Assembly: GCA_020438185.1 (NCBI GenBank)
Contig: JAGQVC010000047.1
Coordinates: 1-8,699, forward strand
Length of the DNA stretch: 8,699 nt
Source: Bacteroidota bacterium
Lineage (GTDB): Bacteria; Bacteroidota; Bacteroidia; M30B66
Reading direction: 5' to 3'
The position numbers and the translations under genes are program-made. This document shows, in pieces, positions 5,832-8,699 of this stretch. The number at the start of each line of letters is the position of its first letter. The first letter of the stretch is position 1. The notes below the pieces were generated by a model. That model ran no database searches. It saw nothing but the letters and a program-made list of their open reading frames with translations, and was not told the DNA's origin.

Positions 5832-7376
5832 ATGGACCTTATAATTTATGCAGTCGTTGCCCTGATTGCCGGAGTCGGCGGAGGATATGTGCTGGCCACG
5901 ACCGCAATTCGAAAGAACATCGAAAAGAAGAGCGCCCAGCTGGTTAAAGATGCCGAAGCCGAGGCTGAAGTGATTAAGAAGGACAAAATGCTGCAGGCTA
6001 AAGAAAAATTTCTTCAGTTAAAAGCAGAACATGAAAAGGCTATTTCGCAGAGAAACAATGAAATAGGTCAAGCCGAAAATCGCATCAAACAGAAAGAAAG
6101 CAGCCTTGGACAAAAGCTTGAAGAAACGAAACGCAAACAAAGCGAACTCGATAAACAACGAGAACACCTGCAAAAACAGGTCGAACTGGTAAGTACAAAA
6201 CAGGAAGAACTTGACCGCCAGCATCGTGTTCAGGTTGAAAAGCTTGAGTCAATAGCAGGCCTGTCGGCCGATGAGGCCAGAAACCAGCTGGTTGACGCGT
6301 TAAAGGAAGAAGCCCGTACAGAAGCCTCCGCACATATCAAGGATATTATGGAGGAAGCAAGACTGACAGCCAGCAAGGAAGCGAAACGTATTGTGGTTCA
6401 AACCATTCAGCGTGTTGCAACTGAACATGCGGTCGAAAATTCGGTTTCAGTATTCAATATTGAAAACGACGAAGTAAAAGGAAGAATTATCGGCCGTGAA
6501 GGCCGGAATATTCGCGCAATTGAAGCGGCAACGGGGGTAGAAATTATTGTTGACGACACCCCCGAAGCAATTATTCTGAGTTGCTTTGACCCTGTTCGCA
6601 GGGAAATAGCGCGCCTGGCCCTTCACCAGCTTGTTACTGATGGCCGGATTCACCCAGCCCGGATTGAAGAAGTGGTTGCCAAAACGCGCCGCCAGATTGA
6701 GGAAGAAATTGTGGAAACCGGAAAAAGAACATGCATCGACCTGGGAATCCACGGACTTCATCCGGAGCTAACCCGAATGGTTGGACGCATGAAGTATCGC
6801 TCATCATACGGGCAAAACCTGCTCCAGCACTCGCGTGAGGTTGCTAACCTGTGTGCAATTATGGCAGCTGAACTGGGCCTGAATGTAAAACTTGCAAAAC
6901 GTGCCGGTTTGCTGCATGATATAGGTAAAGTACCTGATGATGAGCCGGAATTACCACACGCGATTTTGGGTATGAAGCTGGCCGAGAAATTCAAGGAAAA
7001 ACCGGAAGTGTGCAACGCTATCGGTGCCCACCACGATGAAATTGAAATGACCAGTCTGATTTCACCAATTATTCAGGTTTGTGATGCAATTTCAGGTGCC
7101 CGTCCGGGTGCAAGACGCGAAATTGTTGAATCGTACATCAAACGCCTCAAGGATATGGAACAGCTTGCTCTCTCCTACCCGGGCGTTTCAAACACGTTTG
7201 CAATTCAGGCAGGTCGCGAACTCCGTGTAATTGTGGAAAGTGAAAAAGTGACTGATAAGGATGCTGAAATGCTTTCCTTCAATATTTCTCAAAAAATCCA
7301 GAATGAAATGACTTACCCCGGTCAGGTAAAAGTTACCGTGATCAGGGAAACCAGAGCAGTGAGCATTGCCAGGTAA
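5832..7376 (+). CDS. rny: Ribonuclease Y
   Basis: Membrane-anchored endoribonuclease that makes initiating cuts in mRNA. The 514 residues match the usual length of about 510-525. Domains in order: one transmembrane anchor (2-23, with GVGGGYVLA); a long charged coiled coil (about 28-145); a KH RNA-binding domain around 205-270 with the loop GREGRN (221-226) in KGRIIGREGRNIRAIE; and an HD hydrolase domain from about 330 with H333 (LQHSREVANL), the HD pair H362-D363 in LLHDIGKV, H376 (LPHAI), H400-H401 (GAHHDE) and D418 (VCDAISGARPGARRE, typical of the family). The C-terminal part (455-514) ends in the usual GQVKVTVIRETRAVSIAR. No catalytic residue is missing. The flippase gene follows after 13 bases and is probably read from the same transcript. 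The link to zapA is one of position; both products act at the inner face of the membrane. Confidence 0.98.
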   Translation: MDLIIYAVVALIAGVGGGYVLATTAIRKNIEKKSAQLVKDAEAEAEVIKKDKMLQAKEKFLQLKAEHEKAISQRNNEIGQAENRIKQKESSLGQKLEETKRKQSELDKQREHLQKQVELVSTKQEELDRQHRVQVEKLESIAGLSADEARNQLVDALKEEARTEASAHIKDIMEEARLTASKEAKRIVVQTIQRVATEHAVENSVSVFNIENDEVKGRIIGREGRNIRAIEAATGVEIIVDDTPEAIILSCFDPVRREIARLALHQLVTDGRIHPARIEEVVAKTRRQIEEEIVETGKRTCIDLGIHGLHPELTRMVGRMKYRSSYGQNLLQHSREVANLCAIMAAELGLNVKLAKRAGLLHDIGKVPDDEPELPHAILGMKLAEKFKEKPEVCNAIGAHHDEIEMTSLISPIIQVCDAISGARPGARREIVESYIKRLKDMEQLALSYPGVSNTFAIQAGRELRVIVESEKVTDKDAEMLSFNISQKIQNEMTYPGQVKVTVIRETRAVSIAR

Positions 7377-7389
7377 AGCGTGAAAGCCT

Positions 7390-8670
7390 ATGATGTTTTC
7401 AAATCCATTGAAAAGTGAATTTTCCCGTCATGTCATAGGTCTTTCTTTTACTACTGCCATTGCTCAGGTATTGCCCTTTTTGTCGATGCCGGTGCTTCAG
7501 CGCTGGTTCTTCACACCCACCGAGTTTGGAATTTATTCAACCTTTGTTTCTGTTGCCTCTGTTTGGATTGCAGTAGCATCATTTAAATATGAATTCGCAA
7601 TTGTAATTGCGAAAGCGGAATCAGACAGGTTGAGGCTTTTGGCTCTGGCCATGAGTATAACTTTAATTATTGCAGCTTTAATTAGTGTACTTGGTTTAAT
7701 TCCGGGTTCACTTTTTAATACCTGGCAGGGATTGCCGGAATCGTACTGGTACACTTTCCTGCTGGCGCTTTCAGTAATTGGGTTTGCCGGAACTCAAATC
7801 CTGAATTACTGGCTCAATTATGCAAAGCAATTTAAATCGATCGGAATAGCTAAAATAGTCCAGTCTTCTAGCGGCGAAAGTGCCAAAATAATTTCGGGTT
7901 TTCTTAAGTTAAATCAATTCGGCTTAATCGCCGGAAGAACAATCGGACAGCTGCTAAGTTTTGTCTGGCTGGTATTTAAAGTAAGACCCGAAACAAAAGG
8001 AAAGCTTAAAGCCGAATTTAATTTTAAAAAGCTTCGTGAAATAGGTCTTCGCTATAAGGAATACATGTTGTTTTCTACCCCGAGCGCGGTAGTTGGTACA
8101 TTTTCCAATAATCTTCACATATTAATTCCGGTGCAATTTTATCCCAATCATGTAATTGGTATTATTGGCGCCGCATATGCGTATCTCGCCGTTCCGGCGG
8201 GAATAATTTCCGGTTCATTTTCACAGGTTTTCTACAAAAGAATTTCAGAAATTGAAAGCAGAGCTGTTCTGATGGCATTTTACCGGAAATTTGGAATTCG
8301 TTTATTCCTGTCGGGATTGCCCTTCGCCATTGCTTTGCAGTTTATCCCCGATAAATGGCTCACATTCATATTAGGCAATTCCTGGGATGGATTTATGACA
8401 TACGCGAAAATGATGATCTGGTACATTTTGGTATGGTTTGTATCGTCGGCTATGTCATTCATTTATATACGATTAAAGGCCCAGAAAAAAATGCTGGTGC
8501 TGGACATTTTGAGGGCTGCATTAAATGCTGGTGCATTAATTGGCGGCCATACTCTTTATCATGATCCGGTAATTACGATTGGATTTTTCGTGGTTGCTCA
8601 GATAATATCATACGGAATAGCAATTCTTGCAGCGAATTATTTTATAAGAACCTCAAAGCTTCTGAGTTGA
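7390..8670 (+). CDS. Polysaccharide/oligosaccharide flippase (Wzx-like, MOP superfamily)
   Basis: A 426-residue integral membrane protein, likely moving lipid-linked sugar units from the inner to the outer face of the cytoplasmic membrane for O-antigen, capsule or exopolysaccharide assembly. It shows about twelve hydrophobic segments. Family features are the N-terminal pattern PVLQRWFFTPTEFGIYSTF (34-52), followed by SFKYEFAIVIAKAESDRLR (64-82), which resembles the 'RYE-AIVLP' block of Wzx-type transporters, and the second-half motifs GSFSQVFYKRISE (275-287) and ILGNSWDGFMTYAKMM (327-342). Basic cytoplasmic loops (KAEFNFKKLREIGLRYK, 207-223) fit the positive-inside rule. Two adjacent ATGs (7390 and 7393) are possible starts. 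It begins 13 bases after rny and probably overlaps the next gene by three bases, so it looks like the first member of a surface polysaccharide cluster. The exact substrate cannot be read from the sequence. Confidence 0.9.
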   Translation: MMFSNPLKSEFSRHVIGLSFTTAIAQVLPFLSMPVLQRWFFTPTEFGIYSTFVSVASVWIAVASFKYEFAIVIAKAESDRLRLLALAMSITLIIAALISVLGLIPGSLFNTWQGLPESYWYTFLLALSVIGFAGTQILNYWLNYAKQFKSIGIAKIVQSSSGESAKIISGFLKLNQFGLIAGRTIGQLLSFVWLVFKVRPETKGKLKAEFNFKKLREIGLRYKEYMLFSTPSAVVGTFSNNLHILIPVQFYPNHVIGIIGAAYAYLAVPAGIISGSFSQVFYKRISEIESRAVLMAFYRKFGIRLFLSGLPFAIALQFIPDKWLTFILGNSWDGFMTYAKMMIWYILVWFVSSAMSFIYIRLKAQKKMLVLDILRAALNAGALIGGHTLYHDPVITIGFFVVAQIISYGIAILAANYFIRTSKLLS

Positions 8671-8699
8671 AACATATACTTGTTATACCAGGTTCATTT
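8667..8699 (+). CDS. Start of a further gene, possibly a glycosyltransferase; runs off the window
   Basis: Reading from a TTG that overlaps the flippase stop codon (TTGA overlap), the last 33 bases give MKHILVIPGSF with no stop. This basic residue plus short hydrophobic strand plus glycine turn is the usual opening of GT-B fold glycosyltransferases, which often follow flippase genes in polysaccharide clusters. No ATG is available in this frame nearby. Only eleven codons are visible, so both the start and the family are tentative. Confidence 0.45.
   Translation, partial: MKHILVIPGSF

Overview
The window looks like a chromosomal segment of a Bacteroidota (Bacteroidetes) bacterium. Pointers are an S8 peptidase with a pro-region style common in that phylum, an M23 peptidase with the phylum-typical 'FGEIRPNHFHSG' opening, an MnmA with the GCC and NPCVLC signatures, an exported MORN-repeat protein, a ZapA-RNase Y gene pair, weak Shine-Dalgarno sequences, and moderate, slightly AT-rich composition. 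Genus cannot be fixed from the sequence alone. The DNA is densely coding; the only intergenic gap above 60 bases is the divergent promoter region at 5084-5187. I see no rRNA, tRNA, CRISPR array, insertion sequence or attachment site.

Left half (1-5083), all minus strand and read from right to left: an exported M23 zinc peptidase, an exported MORN-repeat protein, the tRNA thiolase MnmA, a small lipoprotein of unknown function, and an S8 serine peptidase whose C-terminal part lies outside the window. Gaps are 3 to 43 bases, so this is probably one five-gene transcription unit. Four of the five products are exported and act at or beyond the inner membrane; mnmA is the cytosolic housekeeping exception.

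Right half (5188-8699), all plus strand: a 97-residue coiled-coil protein, ZapA (FtsZ-ring stabiliser), RNase Y (membrane-anchored endoribonuclease that initiates mRNA decay), a polysaccharide flippase of the Wzx type, and the first codons of a further gene that probably starts at a TTG overlapping the flippase stop. The coiled-coil/zapA/rny part is core cell biology (division and RNA turnover). The flippase and what follows look like the beginning of a surface polysaccharide cluster.

No clearly new multi-gene system is visible. The best leads are the uncharacterised coiled-coil protein paired with ZapA, the exported 24-residue MORN repeat protein, the cysteine-rich MnmA variant, and the back-to-back arrangement of a cell-wall peptidase and a division operon.
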